A stretch of 64,000 nt of DNA from Clostridiaceae bacterium (GCA_902362865.1 CABIYE010000006.1:2501-66500), one strand, 5' to 3'; shown: positions 43,782-54,038, numbered from the stretch's first letter. Notes: generated by a model not told the origin, from the letters alone. A program made the numbers and translations.

Positions 43782-44958
43782 AAATATCCTCCCCTCTGTA
43801 ACGCGCGATAGCCGCACAATCCTTGTCTCCTCTTCCGGAAATGGTAATCACCACACACTGATCTTTCCTCATCTGCGGTATAATCTTTTTCGCATAAGCA
43901 ACTGCATGGGCACTTTCAATTGCCGGAATAATTCCTTCGGTTCTTGACAGATATTCAAAAGCTTCTACCGCTTCTTCATCCGTGACGGGCACATATTCTG
44001 CTCTTCCGGTATCATACAAATTGGCGTGTTCCGGTCCGATTCCCGGATAATCCAGTCCCGCCGAAATGGAATATACCGGAGCAATCTGTCCGTATTCATC
44101 CTGGCAGAAATATGACTTCATCCCATGGAAGATTCCCAGTTTCCCGGTAGCGATTGTAGCTGCCGTCTCCGCCGTATTTACGCCTCTTCCTGCCGCTTCA
44201 CAGCCAATCAGCCGGACTTCCTTATCTTCTATAAAATGATAAAACGTCCCGATGGCATTGGAACCGCCGCCCACACATGCCAACACCGCGTCAGGAAGCC
44301 TCCCTTCCTTCTCCAGTATCTGTTCCTTAATTTCCTTTGATATGACCGCCTGAAAATCCCGGACGATCGTTGGAAATGGATGGGGTCCCATCACGGAACC
44401 AAGCACATAATGGGTGTCTGCAATCCTGTTAGTCCATTCCCGCATCGTCTCGGACACCGCATCCTTTAATGTGGCTGTCCCGGAGGTCACCGCATGGACT
44501 TTCGCTCCCAGAAGCCGCATACGATATACATTCAGCGCCTGTCTTTCCGTGTCTTCTTTTCCCATGAATACTTCACATTCCATACCCATGAGCGCCGCCG
44601 CCGTCGCCGTCGCCACGCCATGCTGCCCTGCGCCCGTCTCAGCAATCACCCGTGTTTTGCCCATTTTCTTCGCAAGAAGTACCTGCCCAAGCACATTGTT
44701 AATCTTGTGGGCGCCCGTATGGTTCAAATCTTCCCGCTTCAGGTACACCTTCGCGCCACCCAGATCTTCCGTCATATGGGACGCATAGTACAGCCTGGAG
44801 GGTCTTCCCGCATATTCATTCAACAGTTCCGTAAGCTCCCGGTTAAACTCCGGGTCATTCTTATAATACTCATAAGCTTCTTCCAGTTCTATCACTGCAT
44901 TCATCAAAGTTTCCGGGATATACTGCCCGCCATGAATGCCAAATCTTCCATTAGACAT
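43774..44958 (-). CDS. trpB: Tryptophan synthase beta subunit
   Basis: TrpB is the PLP enzyme that joins indole and serine. The 394-aa protein carries [14 protein letters not shown] with the PLP lysine, AETGAGQHG, the GGGSNAIG phosphate loop and a late TISGRGDKD. It is of the common TrpB1 type. It lies 20 bp after trpF and overlaps trpA by 8 bp. Confidence 0.97.
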   Translation of the reverse strand: MSNGRFGIHGGQYIPETLMNAVIELEEAYEYYKNDPEFNRELTELLNEYAGRPSRLYYASHMTEDLGGAKVYLKREDLNHTGAHKINNVLGQVLLAKKMGKTRVIAETGAGQHGVATATAAALMGMECEVFMGKEDTERQALNVYRMRLLGAKVHAVTSGTATLKDAVSETMREWTNRIADTHYVLGSVMGPHPFPTIVRDFQAVISKEIKEQILEKEGRLPDAVLACVGGGSNAIGTFYHFIEDKEVRLIGCEAAGRGVNTAETAATIATGKLGIFHGMKSYFCQDEYGQIAPVYSISAGLDYPGIGPEHANLYDTGRAEYVPVTDEEAVEAFEYLSRTEGIIPAIESAHAVAYAKKIIPQMRKDQCVVITISGRGDKDCAAIARYRGEDIYE

Positions 44959-44978
44959 ATTCTGATTCCTCTCTTTTC

Positions 44979-45587
44979 TTATGATATTCTTCGGACGATG
45001 GAAACAGCTTCCTGAATTCTGTCCCCATCTTTCTTTCCATTTATCTCCAGGCTGCTGCTCAAGTCCACCGCCCAGGGATGGACGCTTCTTACCGCCTGCT
45101 CCAGATTATCTTTTCCCAGTCCTCCTGCAAGGAAGAAAGGTCTTTCTATCTCAGGGATGAAAGACCAGTCGAAACATTTTCCTGTTCCTCCATCTCCTTG
45201 ATCCAGTAAAATATAATCGGCGCTGCTCGCCAGCGCTCTTTCAATATCTGCTGCACTTCTCACAGAAAAGGCTTTGATAACCGGCTTCTCGGTACGTTCC
45301 CGGATTCCGGCAATATAAGCCTCATCTTCCTGCCCGTGAAGCTGTGCCACAGCAATTACGCCCTCTTTCAAAAGCTGTACTGGAAGATTCGCCGGAGCAT
45401 TCACAAAAACTCCCACCGGAATCACTTCCCTGCACAGCCCGGCTGTCAGCTCTTTTACCTGTTCCCGGTTTACAGAGCGTCGGCTTTTCGGCACTTCGAT
45501 AATAAATCCGCAATAATCCGGTTTTGCCTGATTGACCGCAAGAATATCTTCCCTTGTTCTCAGTCCGCAGATTTTAATCTTTGTCAT
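44979..45587 (-). CDS. trpF: Phosphoribosylanthranilate isomerase
   Basis: TrpF opens phosphoribosylanthranilate by Amadori rearrangement. The 202-aa barrel begins [13 protein letters not shown] with the catalytic cysteine, has [34 protein letters not shown] with the aspartate, and [10 protein letters not shown]. Its ATG overlaps the trpC stop by 4 bp, and GGTGGAGG in trpC is the ribosome site. Confidence 0.95.
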   Translation of the reverse strand: MTKIKICGLRTREDILAVNQAKPDYCGFIIEVPKSRRSVNREQVKELTAGLCREVIPVGVFVNAPANLPVQLLKEGVIAVAQLHGQEDEAYIAGIRERTEKPVIKAFSVRSAADIERALASSADYILLDQGDGGTGKCFDWSFIPEIERPFFLAGGLGKDNLEQAVRSVHPWAVDLSSSLEINGKKDGDRIQEAVSIVRRIS

Positions 45588-46375
45588 CTTCCTCCACCAT
45601 CCAATTCTCTGAGTGCGGCCTTTTTATCCCGGCTGCGCATCAACGTCTCACCGATTAATACCGCATCCACCTGATTTTCATAAAGCCGGTCTATATCTTC
45701 TGGTGTGCGGATGCCGCTTTCCGATACAAATACCACATTCTCCGGCGCTAATTGCCTCAAACGGATACTGTTACTTACATCTACTTCAAAAGTCCGAAGA
45801 TCCCGGTTATTTACGCCGATAATTTCTGCACCCGCCGCAAGCGCCCGTTCCACTTCCTTTTCATCGTGAGCTTCCACCAGCGCATCCATGTGAAGCTCTC
45901 CCGCCAGCTCCCGGTAACCTTTAAGCTGCGCGTCATCCAGAATGGCACAGATCAGAAGCACTGCCGAAGCTCCCAGGGCTTTCGCCTGATAAATCATGTA
46001 CTCATCTACCGTAAAGTCTTTCCGCAAGACGGGGATATCCACTGTCTCTGCAATTTCCTCCAGATAACGGTCGGCTCCCTGAAAATAGTAAGGCTCCGTC
46101 AAACAGGAGATTGCAGATGCCCCGGCTTCTTCGTATTCTCTGGCAATACTCAGATAGGGAAAGTCCGGCGCAATCAATCCTTTGGAGGGCGAAGCCTTTT
46201 TTACCTCGCAGATATAGGACATCCCCTTTTTCTTTAAAGCCTCTGAAAATGTCTCCCCGGGAACTTTCGGCTTTCTCTTTTCCGCCAGTTCCATTAAAAC
46301 GGAGACCGGCGTCTGTGCTTTCTCTTCCGTAATTCTCTGTTTCGTCTTCTCTGCAATTTCTTCCAGAATATTCAT
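45584..46375 (-). CDS. trpC: Indole-3-glycerol phosphate synthase
   Basis: TrpC closes the indole ring. The 263-aa barrel shows ICEVKKASPSKGLI, a SCLTEPYYFQG strand, PVLRKDFTVDEYMIYQA, GVNNRDLRTFEVD and SESGIRTPEDI, the ordered catalytic blocks. ATG 46375 is chosen; GGAGGAG lies ahead and in-frame codons upstream are not IGPS-like. TrpC and TrpF are separate here, unlike the enteric fusion. Confidence 0.95.
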   Translation of the reverse strand: MNILEEIAEKTKQRITEEKAQTPVSVLMELAEKRKPKVPGETFSEALKKKGMSYICEVKKASPSKGLIAPDFPYLSIAREYEEAGASAISCLTEPYYFQGADRYLEEIAETVDIPVLRKDFTVDEYMIYQAKALGASAVLLICAILDDAQLKGYRELAGELHMDALVEAHDEKEVERALAAGAEIIGVNNRDLRTFEVDVSNSIRLRQLAPENVVFVSESGIRTPEDIDRLYENQVDAVLIGETLMRSRDKKAALRELDGGGR

Positions 46376-46412
46376 ACCCTGCTCTCCTCCGGCTCTCAAA
46401 ACTATTTTCCGT

Positions 46413-47423
46413 CTATGCATTCGTTTCTTGTACAAATTCTTCCAGCTTCTTCATGGCCGCTCCACTGTCAATCAACTGTTCTGCCATTCTGACTCCCTCT
46501 TCTATCGTCGCCGCCTTTCCGGTGATATAGAGGGACGCCCCGGCATTTAAGCATACCGCCTGACGCTTCGCTCCTTTTTCTTCGCCACTTAAAATTGCTC
46601 TTGTAATCGCCGCATTTTCCTCCGGCGTGCCTCCCTGCAATTCCTCTTTACTGCATCTGGTGTATCCAAATTGTTCCGGTACAATCTCATAGGACTGGAA
46701 CCATCCATCCTTAATCTCACATACAGATGTAGGTGCGCACATGGAAATCTCATCCAATTTATCCTGTCCGTATACAACCATGCCTCTTCTGACGCCAAGC
46801 TTCGCCATAACCTGCGCAAGCGGTTCTACCAGCGCTTCATCAAATACACCCATCAGTTCCATATTTGCTCCTGCCGGATTGCTGAGCGGCCCCAGAATAT
46901 TGAACACGGTACGAATTCCAAGCTCTTTTCTGATTGGCGCCACATACTTCATTGCAATATGATAATTCTGGGCAAACAAGAAGCAAATGTTAATTTTCTT
47001 TAATATTTCTGCGCTTCTTTCCGGAGAAATGGTAATCTTCACTCCCAGCGCTTCCAATACGTCTGCGGCGCCGCATTTAGAAGATGCTGCGCGATTCCCG
47101 TGCTTTGCCACCGGCACGCCGCCTGCGGCAATCACCATGGCTGACGTCGTAGAAATATTAAAAGAATTAGAACCATCTCCTCCTGTTCCCACGATTTCCA
47201 ACACATCCATATCATGAAGCAGTTTAATACAATGGGCGCGCATTCCTGCGGCGGATGCGGTAATCTCATCAATGGTCTCCCCCTTTAAAGATAACGCCGT
47301 AAGATACGCCGACATCTGTACCGGGGTTGCCTCTCCGCCCATAATCTCATTCATTACCGCCTCTGCTTCCTCATACGTCAAATCTTCTTTTTTTGAAAGT
47401 TTTACAATTGCTTCTTTAATCAT
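46413..47423 (-). CDS. trpD: Anthranilate phosphoribosyltransferase
   Basis: TrpD attaches phosphoribose to anthranilate. The 336-aa protein contains the PRPP site [14 protein letters not shown] (about residues 80-93), [19 protein letters not shown] and the [10 protein letters not shown] motif. It stands alone and is not fused to TrpG. Its start overlaps the trpG stop by 8 bp, with GGAGGT inside trpG. Confidence 0.96.
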   Translation of the reverse strand: MIKEAIVKLSKKEDLTYEEAEAVMNEIMGGEATPVQMSAYLTALSLKGETIDEITASAAGMRAHCIKLLHDMDVLEIVGTGGDGSNSFNISTTSAMVIAAGGVPVAKHGNRAASSKCGAADVLEALGVKITISPERSAEILKKINICFLFAQNYHIAMKYVAPIRKELGIRTVFNILGPLSNPAGANMELMGVFDEALVEPLAQVMAKLGVRRGMVVYGQDKLDEISMCAPTSVCEIKDGWFQSYEIVPEQFGYTRCSKEELQGGTPEENAAITRAILSGEEKGAKRQAVCLNAGASLYITGKAATIEEGVRMAEQLIDSGAAMKKLEEFVQETNA

Positions 47424-47994
47424 GTCTCACTACCTCCATAAAATTTTCTATCATAACTCTTCCGTCTGCTGTCATAACAGATTCCGGATGAAACTGAACG
47501 CCAAATACCGGATATTCCCTGTGCTCCACTGCCATCACTTCTCCGTCCTCCGACTCCGCCGTTACCCGGAGCACTTCCGGAAGCGTATCCCGCCTTACCG
47601 CCAGCGAATGATATCTGGCTGCCGGAAAAGCTTCTCCCAATCCTTCGAATAATCTGCTTTCTCCAACTTTTCGTATTTCCTTTTTCTTCCCATGCATCAA
47701 TTCCTTCGCATAAGTTATCTCACCGCCAAATGCCTGGCAGATGGACTGGTGTCCCAGGCACACGCCCAGGATTGGTATTTTCCCTGCAAAATACCGAATC
47801 GCCGGTATGCAGATTCCTGCATTCTCCGGTCGTCCCGGTCCCGGGGAGAGAATCAGCGCCTCCGGTTTCATTTTTTCAATTTCCTCTATAGTACATTCAT
47901 CATTCCGAATCACCCGGATATTCGGCTCCACAGAACCAATTAGCTGATATAAGTTATAAGAAAAGCTGTCATAATTATCAATCAGTACAATCAT
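47416..47994 (-). CDS. trpG: Anthranilate synthase glutaminase subunit
   Basis: A 192-aa class I glutamine amidotransferase. It gives ammonia to TrpE. The oxyanion block SPGPGRP, the nucleophile in GVCLGHQSI (C near residue 80) and the late HPESV histidine-glutamate pair are intact. It may also serve 4-amino-4-deoxychorismate synthesis, as in Bacillus. Start overlaps the trpE stop (ATGA). Confidence 0.95.
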   Translation of the reverse strand: MIVLIDNYDSFSYNLYQLIGSVEPNIRVIRNDECTIEEIEKMKPEALILSPGPGRPENAGICIPAIRYFAGKIPILGVCLGHQSICQAFGGEITYAKELMHGKKKEIRKVGESRLFEGLGEAFPAARYHSLAVRRDTLPEVLRVTAESEDGEVMAVEHREYPVFGVQFHPESVMTADGRVMIENFMEVVRHD

Positions 47995-49478
47995 TCCAAT
48001 CCCTCCTGTGCCTGTTCCATCGCCTGGATGACGGCTCTCGCTTTATTGCGGCATTCTTCAAATTCCTTCTCCGGCACGCTGTCCGCCACAATTCCCGCTC
48101 CGGAGCGGATGCAGACAGAACCGTTTTTCTTATATACCAGGCGGATGGCGATACAAGTGTCCAGATTTCCCGCAAAGTCCAGATATCCTATCGCTCCGCC
48201 GTAAATTCCCCGTTTACTCTGTTCCAGCTCTTCAATAATCTGGCACGCCCGGAACTTGGGTGCTCCCGAAAGTGTCCCGGCAGGAAGGATGGAATCTACC
48301 GCATCCACCGCGTCTTTATCCTCCCGGATACTGCCCACAACGGTAGAGCCAATATGCATCACATGGGAAAAGCGTTCAATGCACAAATATTTCTCCACTT
48401 CTACCGTACCAATCTTGCTGATTCTTCCAATATCATTTCTTCCCAGATCCACAAGCATATTGTGCTCCGCCAGTTCCTTCTCGTCATGAAGCAGTTCTTC
48501 CTCCAGCCGGAGGTCTTCCTTTCTGTCCGCTCCTCTCGGCCTTGTTCCTGCCAATGGAAAGGTGCTTAGCTTCTCCTGCTCCAGCTTCGCAAGCGTCTCC
48601 GGGGAGGCTCCCGCAATCTCAATATCATCGCTAGAGAAATAGAACATATAAGGCGACGGATTGGAAGCCCTCAGTGCCCGGTAAGTATCAAACAGGCTGC
48701 CCTCCGCCTTCGCCCTCATGGGATTGGACAGCACAATCTGAAAAATATCTCCTTCCCGGATATACCGCTTTGCCTTCTCTACCATCTGGCAATACTTCTC
48801 TTTCGGAAACTGAGGAAGAATCTCGGACTGAAGTTTCAGACGCTTAAATTCTTCCGGTTCCCCATTCCTCATTAATTCCGCCATCTCTTCCAGTCTTTGC
48901 TGCGCCTCTTTATAGGACTGTTCCACATTTTCTGTCCTGACCCCCGTTATCAGCAGCACCTTTTGCCTGTAATGGTCAAAAGCAATAACACTGTCAAAAA
49001 GCATCAAATCCATATCCCGGAAATCCTGCTGCTCTTTATCTTCCAGCTTTAGCTTTGGTTCACTATATTTGATATAATCATAAGAAAAATAGCCCACCAA
49101 TCCTCCGGTAAAGGGCGGCATTCCTTCTATCTTCGGACTTTTATTCTCCTTTAAGATTTCCCTCAGGGTATCTCCCGGATGTGCTACTTTCTTCACAATT
49201 TCTTCTTCCTGCCCGTCTCCGGAGGTTTTTCGGATTCTTAACACTCCATCCGTACAGGTAATTTCCATCGCCGGATGATATCCCAGAAAGGAATATCTTC
49301 CCCACACTTCCGTCTGGCTTGCGCTCTCCAGAAGATAACAATGCTTACTTGCCTTTCTGAGTATCCGCATAACCTCCACCGGAGTATACCGGTCCGCATA
49401 TAATTCTTTACATACCGGAATCCTCCGGTACTTCTTCGTTTCTGCTAATTTTTTTACTTCTTCTAGAACTGGATACAT
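47991..49478 (-). CDS. trpE: Anthranilate synthase component I
   Basis: TrpE makes anthranilate from chorismate with TrpG. The 495-aa protein has the N-terminal LLESASQTEVWGRYSFLG region that in the family binds tryptophan for feedback control, then FQIVLSN, SPYMFYF, GASPETLAKL, PLAGTRPRGAD and the C-terminal IRSGAGIVADSVPEKEFEE. GGGAGGT stands before the ATG. First gene of trpEGDCFBA, behind the T-box. Confidence 0.97.
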   Translation of the reverse strand: MYPVLEEVKKLAETKKYRRIPVCKELYADRYTPVEVMRILRKASKHCYLLESASQTEVWGRYSFLGYHPAMEITCTDGVLRIRKTSGDGQEEEIVKKVAHPGDTLREILKENKSPKIEGMPPFTGGLVGYFSYDYIKYSEPKLKLEDKEQQDFRDMDLMLFDSVIAFDHYRQKVLLITGVRTENVEQSYKEAQQRLEEMAELMRNGEPEEFKRLKLQSEILPQFPKEKYCQMVEKAKRYIREGDIFQIVLSNPMRAKAEGSLFDTYRALRASNPSPYMFYFSSDDIEIAGASPETLAKLEQEKLSTFPLAGTRPRGADRKEDLRLEEELLHDEKELAEHNMLVDLGRNDIGRISKIGTVEVEKYLCIERFSHVMHIGSTVVGSIREDKDAVDAVDSILPAGTLSGAPKFRACQIIEELEQSKRGIYGGAIGYLDFAGNLDTCIAIRLVYKKNGSVCIRSGAGIVADSVPEKEFEECRNKARAVIQAMEQAQEGLE

Positions 49479-49520
49479 GTACTTACCTCCCTGCTATCTG
49501 TATTCCTATAATAAAAAAGC

Positions 49521-49557
49521 GGACAAGTCTGCCTCGAACTCCCTATATCATAAAAAA
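49521..49557 (-). repeat. Terminator-linked repeat, copy A
   Basis: Plus-strand GACAAGTCTGCCTC followed after four variable bases by TCCCTATAT-CA and an A-run. The same order occurs at 53842-53878. Here it lies between the U-tract of the T-box terminator and trpE. Confidence 0.6.
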
Positions 49558-49600
49558 CGCCCGTCCCCGACAGAATACTACTTCTGTCAAGGACGAGCGC
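49552..49600 (-). terminator. T-box terminator hairpin of the trp operon
   Basis: On the minus strand CGCTCGTCC and GGACGGGCG, extended inward by GACAG/CTGTC, make a long stem (49558-49599) followed by six T. It is exclusive with the antiterminator that uses the T-box bulge sequence. Confidence 0.92.
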
Positions 49601-49840
49601 TATATACATCACTCGCGGTGCCACCTTGCTTCACGGCATGACCCGTGCACTTTGCGGAATACCATCATATTCCCGGCAACTGACGTATGCCCCCACGTCG
49701 CAGAATACTCGGCTTTAAACCTTTGACTGCGCCCTCCGCGGTCCATTTGACAATCTGCATCTCCACCCGGCTCTCACCTACCCGGATTCTCTGTGCGCGC
49801 ATAACTGCCGTTATCTCCGCTTCAACGGTTTACTATATTG
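49552..49840 (-). promoter_or_regulatory. T-box riboswitch, tRNA-Trp specific
   Basis: The minus strand holds the T-box hallmark AAGGTGGCACCGCGAG (within 49609-49627) that pairs with the free tRNA acceptor end. Upstream, the Stem I arm carries AAATGGACC, whose TGG fits a tryptophan specifier codon. The distal part is G-rich with AGAG motifs as usual. It precedes trpE, so uncharged tRNA-Trp should allow readthrough. The specifier is read by eye. Confidence 0.93.
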
Positions 49841-49854
49841 AATTCTTTTCTACT

Positions 49855-49883
49855 AACCTAACACACAATTTCTGCTTTGTCAA
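49855..49883 (-). promoter_or_regulatory. Promoter of the trp operon
   Basis: Minus-strand TTGACA (49878-49883) with TAGGTT (49855-49860) 17 bp away. The -35 is perfect, the -10 weak. The T-box leader follows. Confidence 0.6.
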
Positions 49884-49914
49884 TCAGGAATTTAGAAAAA
49901 ATTTTCTCTGTATT

Positions 49915-50805
49915 TTACTTTCCGACATTCTCCTCTGTGCTCTCCGCCCCATATCTTACTCTGTCCAGCGTAAATCCTCTGCCTTTTACCTCTTTAATCT
50001 GGGTAATCGTAATAAACGCCTTTTCATCTATATGCTTCACTACTTCATTTACCGCATACAACTTCCGATGAGGAATCACACACAGCACGCCTTTTTGCTG
50101 CTCCTGGCTGTAACCCTTTTCAATATAAACCATAGTCGCTCCCACATCCAGATCCATCAATATTTTTTCACGGATTTCCTCATATTTTTCAGAAATAATA
50201 AAAAGCTGTATCTGAGACTGTCCGAACAAAACCACCTGGTTCATTGCCATCGTCATAATCATCAGCGTCAGTATTCCATAAAGGATCTGCTCAACATCTG
50301 AAAAAAACACCTGCACTCCCAAAACCGCGAAATCTACAAGATACATGAAAACAGCAACGGAGCCATGCAGATATTTACTCAGCATAAGCGCAATGATATC
50401 CGTCCCGCCCGTGGAAGCTCCCTGCCTTACCACAAGCCCGATCCCCACTCCAAGCAGAAGTCCCGCATAGACAGACGCAAGCATCATATTATCTGTCAGC
50501 TCCGTAATCCCGGGGATGCTCTGGGCAATCGCCAAAAACACCGGATAAACGAAAGTACTGACAATAGTTGTCACGGCAAATTTTCTGCCAAGTGTCGCTG
50601 CTCCCAACAGAAAAAGGATCCCATTGACAACAAAGATAACCACCGAAAGGTTCATTGGTATAAAATGTGTAATAGAAAGGCCTATACCGGTGGCGCCTCC
50701 CATAATGATATTATGCGGCACGACAAAAGCCGCAACTACAAAAGCAAGAATCGCATTCCCTGCCAAAACGCCCAAAGCAATCGTTACATTCTTCCTGATA
50801 TTCAT
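49915..50805 (-). CDS. YitT family membrane protein (DUF161/DUF2179)
   Basis: A 296-aa protein with about six N-terminal membrane helices (residues 1-200, GGATGIGLSI and RQGASTGGTDIIAL loops) and a C-terminal soluble DUF2179 domain with KGVLCVIPHRKLYAVNE. Members of this widespread family have no settled function. GGGGGA precedes the ATG. It starts 24 bp after tex and is probably cotranscribed. Its stop lies about 30 bp from the trp -35. Confidence 0.9.
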   Translation of the reverse strand: MNIRKNVTIALGVLAGNAILAFVVAAFVVPHNIIMGGATGIGLSITHFIPMNLSVVIFVVNGILFLLGAATLGRKFAVTTIVSTFVYPVFLAIAQSIPGITELTDNMMLASVYAGLLLGVGIGLVVRQGASTGGTDIIALMLSKYLHGSVAVFMYLVDFAVLGVQVFFSDVEQILYGILTLMIMTMAMNQVVLFGQSQIQLFIISEKYEEIREKILMDLDVGATMVYIEKGYSQEQQKGVLCVIPHRKLYAVNEVVKHIDEKAFITITQIKEVKGRGFTLDRVRYGAESTEENVGK

Positions 50806-50829
50806 TTGTTTTCCCCCAATGACATTTTT

Positions 50830-52986
50830 TTAAGAAATTCCTTTCATCGTAAGTTGGATTCTCTTCTTCTTCAAATCCACGCTCATAACCTTAACATCTA
50901 CTATATCACCAACACTGACCACTTCCAACGGGTGCTTAATAAATTTCTTATCGGTAATCTCGGAAATGTGTACCAGCCCGTCCTGATGCACGCCAATATC
51001 AACAAATACCCCAAAATCAATGACATTCCTTACTGTTCCCTTCAGAATCATGCCTTCTTTCAAATCTTTCATATCCAGTACATCTGTGCGCAGAATCGGC
51101 TTGGGCATCTCATCACGAGGATCTCTGGCGGGTTTCTCCAGCTCCTTCACAATATCCCGCAGCGTAATCTCGCCGATTTCAAGCTCTTCAGCTAGTTTTT
51201 TGTAATCTTTAATCGTAAGAGACAGTCCCGTCAGCTTACCGCCGCTGATATCTTCTACCGAAAATCCCTGTTTCTTCAGAAGCTTTTCCGCCGCCTCATA
51301 AGATTCGGGATGAACACTTGTCCCATCCAACGGATTTTCCCCATTCTGTATCCGCATAAATCCCGCGCTCTGTTCAAATGCTTTTGGCCCCAATTTGGCT
51401 ACTTTCAAAAGCTGCTTTCTGTTGGTAAATCTTCCATTTTCTTCACGATAAGCAACAATATTTTTAGCAATCGTCCCGGAAATACCGGAAATATAGGAAA
51501 GCAGCGGCGCAGAAGCCGTATTTAAGTCTACTCCCACCTTATTGACACAATCTTCTACAACTCCGGACAATGTTTCACCTAACTTCTTCTGGTTCATGTC
51601 ATGCTGGTACTGCCCCACACCAATGGATTTGGATTCTATTTTTACCAGCTCTGCCAGTGGATCCTGCAGCCTTCTGGCAATAGATGTGGCACTCCTTTGT
51701 CCCACGTCAAACTTCGGAAATTCTTCAGAAGCCAGCTTGCTTGCTGAATAGACAGATGCTCCGGCTTCATTTACGATTACATACTGTACCTTCTCCGGAA
51801 TTTCTTTTAAAAGTTCCACAATAAACTGTTCAGACTCTCTGGACGCCGTACCATTTCCAAGCGAAATCAATGTAATATTATACTTCTTGATAATCTTCTT
51901 CAGGAGATCCTTGGACGCCTGTATTTTCTGCGGTGTAGTCGGCGCCGTCGGATAAATAACCGTCGTCCCGATTACCTTGCCGGTGGGATTAACCACCGCC
52001 AGCTTGCACCCGGTACGAAATGCCGGATCCCAGCCAAGAACCGTCTGTCCCACAATCGGCGGCTGCATCAAAAGCTGTTCTAAGTTCTTGCCAAATACGG
52101 AAATTGCGCCGTCCTCTGCCCGCTCTGTCAGCTCATTTCGTATCTCACGCTCAATCGCCGGGGCAATCAGACGTTTGTAACTATCCTCTACGACTTCCTT
52201 CAATACCGGCGTCGTATAAGGATTATCATTGCGAATCGTTTTCTTCTCCAGATAGCGGATAATATCTTCTTCCGGCGCCTCAAGCCTGACATTCAGAAAC
52301 TTTTCCTTCTCTCCCCGGTTCAACGCCAGGATTCGGTGGCCTGCAAGCCGCATAACCGGCTCTTCAAAATCATAGTACATCTCATATACCGACTCTGCCT
52401 TGGCATCCTTTGCCACAGAAACGACTTTCCCCTTCTTCATGGTCGTATTCCGTATCCAGCTTCTGTAAGCCGCCTCATCTGAAATAATTTCGGCAATAAT
52501 ATCCTGCGCTCCTGCAATAGCTTCCTGTACCGTGTTCACTTCTTTCTCAGAATTAATATAGTCTGCTGCCGCCTCTTCCAACGGCTGTTTCACATTCTGC
52601 AGCATAATCAGCGCTGCCAAAGGTTCCAATCCCTTCTCCCTTGCAATCGTTGCCCGGGTTCGCCTCTTCGGACGGTATGGCCTGTATAAATCCTCTACCA
52701 CTACCAGGGTTTCTGCCGCTGCAATCTGCGCTCTTAATTCCTCTGTAAGCTTTCCTTGTTCTTCAATGCTTGACAGTACCTGTTCCTTCTTCTCTTCCAG
52801 ATTTCTAAGATAAGTAAGCCTCTCAAATAATTTACGAAGCTGCTCATCATCCAGCGTCCCCGTCGCTTCCTTCCGGTATCTGGCAATAAAAGGAATCGTA
52901 TTGCCCTCGTCTATCAACTTCACGGCAGCGTCCACCTGCCACCTTTTCACACCTAATTCTTCGGTAATTTTCTGATTAATATCCAT
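50830..52986 (-). CDS. tex: Tex-family RNA-binding transcription accessory protein
   Basis: A 718-aa cytosolic protein matching Tex: an N-terminal helical part with TIPFIARYRKEATG, a YqgF-like RNase H fold (GWDPAFRTGCKLAVV), helix-hairpin-helix motifs (LLSYISGISGTIAKNIV), and a C-terminal S1 RNA-binding domain with GTVRNVIDFGVFVDIGVHQDGLVHIS. Tex affects transcription and RNA handling in stress and virulence in other bacteria. An extended -10 promoter lies upstream. Confidence 0.95.
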   Translation of the reverse strand: MDINQKITEELGVKRWQVDAAVKLIDEGNTIPFIARYRKEATGTLDDEQLRKLFERLTYLRNLEEKKEQVLSSIEEQGKLTEELRAQIAAAETLVVVEDLYRPYRPKRRTRATIAREKGLEPLAALIMLQNVKQPLEEAAADYINSEKEVNTVQEAIAGAQDIIAEIISDEAAYRSWIRNTTMKKGKVVSVAKDAKAESVYEMYYDFEEPVMRLAGHRILALNRGEKEKFLNVRLEAPEEDIIRYLEKKTIRNDNPYTTPVLKEVVEDSYKRLIAPAIEREIRNELTERAEDGAISVFGKNLEQLLMQPPIVGQTVLGWDPAFRTGCKLAVVNPTGKVIGTTVIYPTAPTTPQKIQASKDLLKKIIKKYNITLISLGNGTASRESEQFIVELLKEIPEKVQYVIVNEAGASVYSASKLASEEFPKFDVGQRSATSIARRLQDPLAELVKIESKSIGVGQYQHDMNQKKLGETLSGVVEDCVNKVGVDLNTASAPLLSYISGISGTIAKNIVAYREENGRFTNRKQLLKVAKLGPKAFEQSAGFMRIQNGENPLDGTSVHPESYEAAEKLLKKQGFSVEDISGGKLTGLSLTIKDYKKLAEELEIGEITLRDIVKELEKPARDPRDEMPKPILRTDVLDMKDLKEGMILKGTVRNVIDFGVFVDIGVHQDGLVHISEITDKKFIKHPLEVVSVGDIVDVKVMSVDLKKKRIQLTMKGIS

Positions 52987-53020
52987 TCTGCAAATCCTTT
53001 CTCCATTACTTCCGTACTAT

Positions 53021-53049
53021 ATTATAGCAATTAAATATCTGCATTTCCA
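53021..53049 (-). promoter_or_regulatory. Promoter of tex
   Basis: Minus-strand TGCTATAAT (extended -10; TATAAT 53021-53026) with TGGAAA 17 bp upstream. Confidence 0.55.
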
Positions 53050-53137
53050 CAGGATTTTTCCATACATCAGTAAATCGGATTACCGGATATAGTACAAACA
53101 CTATATAGAGCTTCAATACCGAGTCCGCTCTGTTTTC

Positions 53138-53166
53138 TTGAAAATTCAAAGAAAATATGATATACT
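53138..53166 (+). promoter_or_regulatory. Promoter of the first TetR gene
   Basis: TTGAAA (53138-53143), 17 bp, TATACT (53161-53166). The region between it and tex holds A/T-rich sequence without a gene. Confidence 0.65.
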
Positions 53167-53208
53167 TACTTCCACGAAAATAACCATAACGAAGGGAATC
53201 GCACCATT

Positions 53209-53823
53209 ATGAGTGAAATACAGGAACTGACAAAACAACAGCAAAAATCGAGAGAGACGAAAAAGAAAATCTTTAATGCTGCAAAAAACATTTTGCAGGA
53301 AAAAGGCTATGAAGCACTCTCCATTAAGAATATCTGCGAGGAAGCCGGCGTATCCAACGGCAGCTTCTACCACCATTTCAAGACAAAAGATGACCTGCTC
53401 TCTTATTATATTGAAGAACAGCCCAGCATCAATCCGGATCTTCTGGATCTCCCCGAAAGCCCGGAAGAAGCAAAGACAGCGATTATTCAGGTTTATCTGA
53501 ATTATGTACATTACTGCCAGGATCTTGGATTGTCTTTTATGTCCAATTATTATACACCAAAAAACCAGTCTTTGAATCCTGCAATCCGTACCGAACGCCC
53601 ATATCCGATCGTCACAGTTCACAATTATTTGAAAAAGGCTCTCGATGCAGGCGTCATCCATCTGTCCTATCCATTGGAGGATATAACGACGGATATCCGT
53701 ATGATTGTCATTGGAAATGTATTTGAATGGTGCCTGAAAAATGGCGATGCCGATTTTGAAGGAAATATGAAGCGTTCCCTGCAGGCTTATCTGGACGGCG
53801 CATTCAAGCCAACAGGCCGATAG
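53209..53823 (+). CDS. TetR/AcrR family transcriptional regulator
   Basis: A 204-aa repressor. The N-terminal helix-turn-helix (about residues 12-60: FNAAKNILQEKGYEALS, ICEEAGVSNGSFYHHFKTKDDLL) is clear; the rest is a helical ligand domain without a name. It is followed by its own terminator, then by a MATE exporter gene on the same strand that it may regulate. A long open frame on the other strand is only its shadow. Confidence 0.88.
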   Translation: MSEIQELTKQQQKSRETKKKIFNAAKNILQEKGYEALSIKNICEEAGVSNGSFYHHFKTKDDLLSYYIEEQPSINPDLLDLPESPEEAKTAIIQVYLNYVHYCQDLGLSFMSNYYTPKNQSLNPAIRTERPYPIVTVHNYLKKALDAGVIHLSYPLEDITTDIRMIVIGNVFEWCLKNGDADFEGNMKRSLQAYLDGAFKPTGR

Positions 53824-53840
53824 GCTTATCAGACTTAAAT

Positions 53841-53879
53841 CAGACAAGTCTGCCTCAAGTTCCCTATACCACAAAAAAA
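53841..53879 (-). repeat. Terminator-linked repeat, copy B
   Basis: CAGACAAGTCTGCCTC, four bases, TCCCTATACCA and an A-run. It includes the small palindrome CAGAC-AA-GTCTG (53841-53852). It sits against the A-run of the hairpin at 53881-53906. Confidence 0.6.
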
Positions 53880-53912
53880 GCCTTTCAAGCAAGCGAACTT
53901 GAAAGGTTTTTT
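53873..53912. terminator. Two-way intrinsic terminator after the first TetR gene
   Basis: CCTTTCAAG (53881-53889) and CTTGAAAGG (53898-53906) form a 9-bp stem; TTTTTT follows on the plus strand and an A-run of seven precedes it, giving a U-tract on the minus strand too. Confidence 0.88.
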
Positions 53913-54038
53913 CGTAGAAGGGAATCGGCATTTCTGCCTCAATAATATCTTTAATTGTATTATAGGACTCTTCTTCCAGAATTGCAAATCAGTTATTTTT
54001 ATATAATTCATTTACCTATAGGGTTTTTCTATATCCCA

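Noticed and set aside
53146..53931. Long open frame opposite the first TetR gene, also crossing its promoter and terminator
   Set aside because: The plus-strand frame has a clear TetR helix-turn-helix, promoter and ribosome site; the minus frame has no family resemblance and spans control elements.
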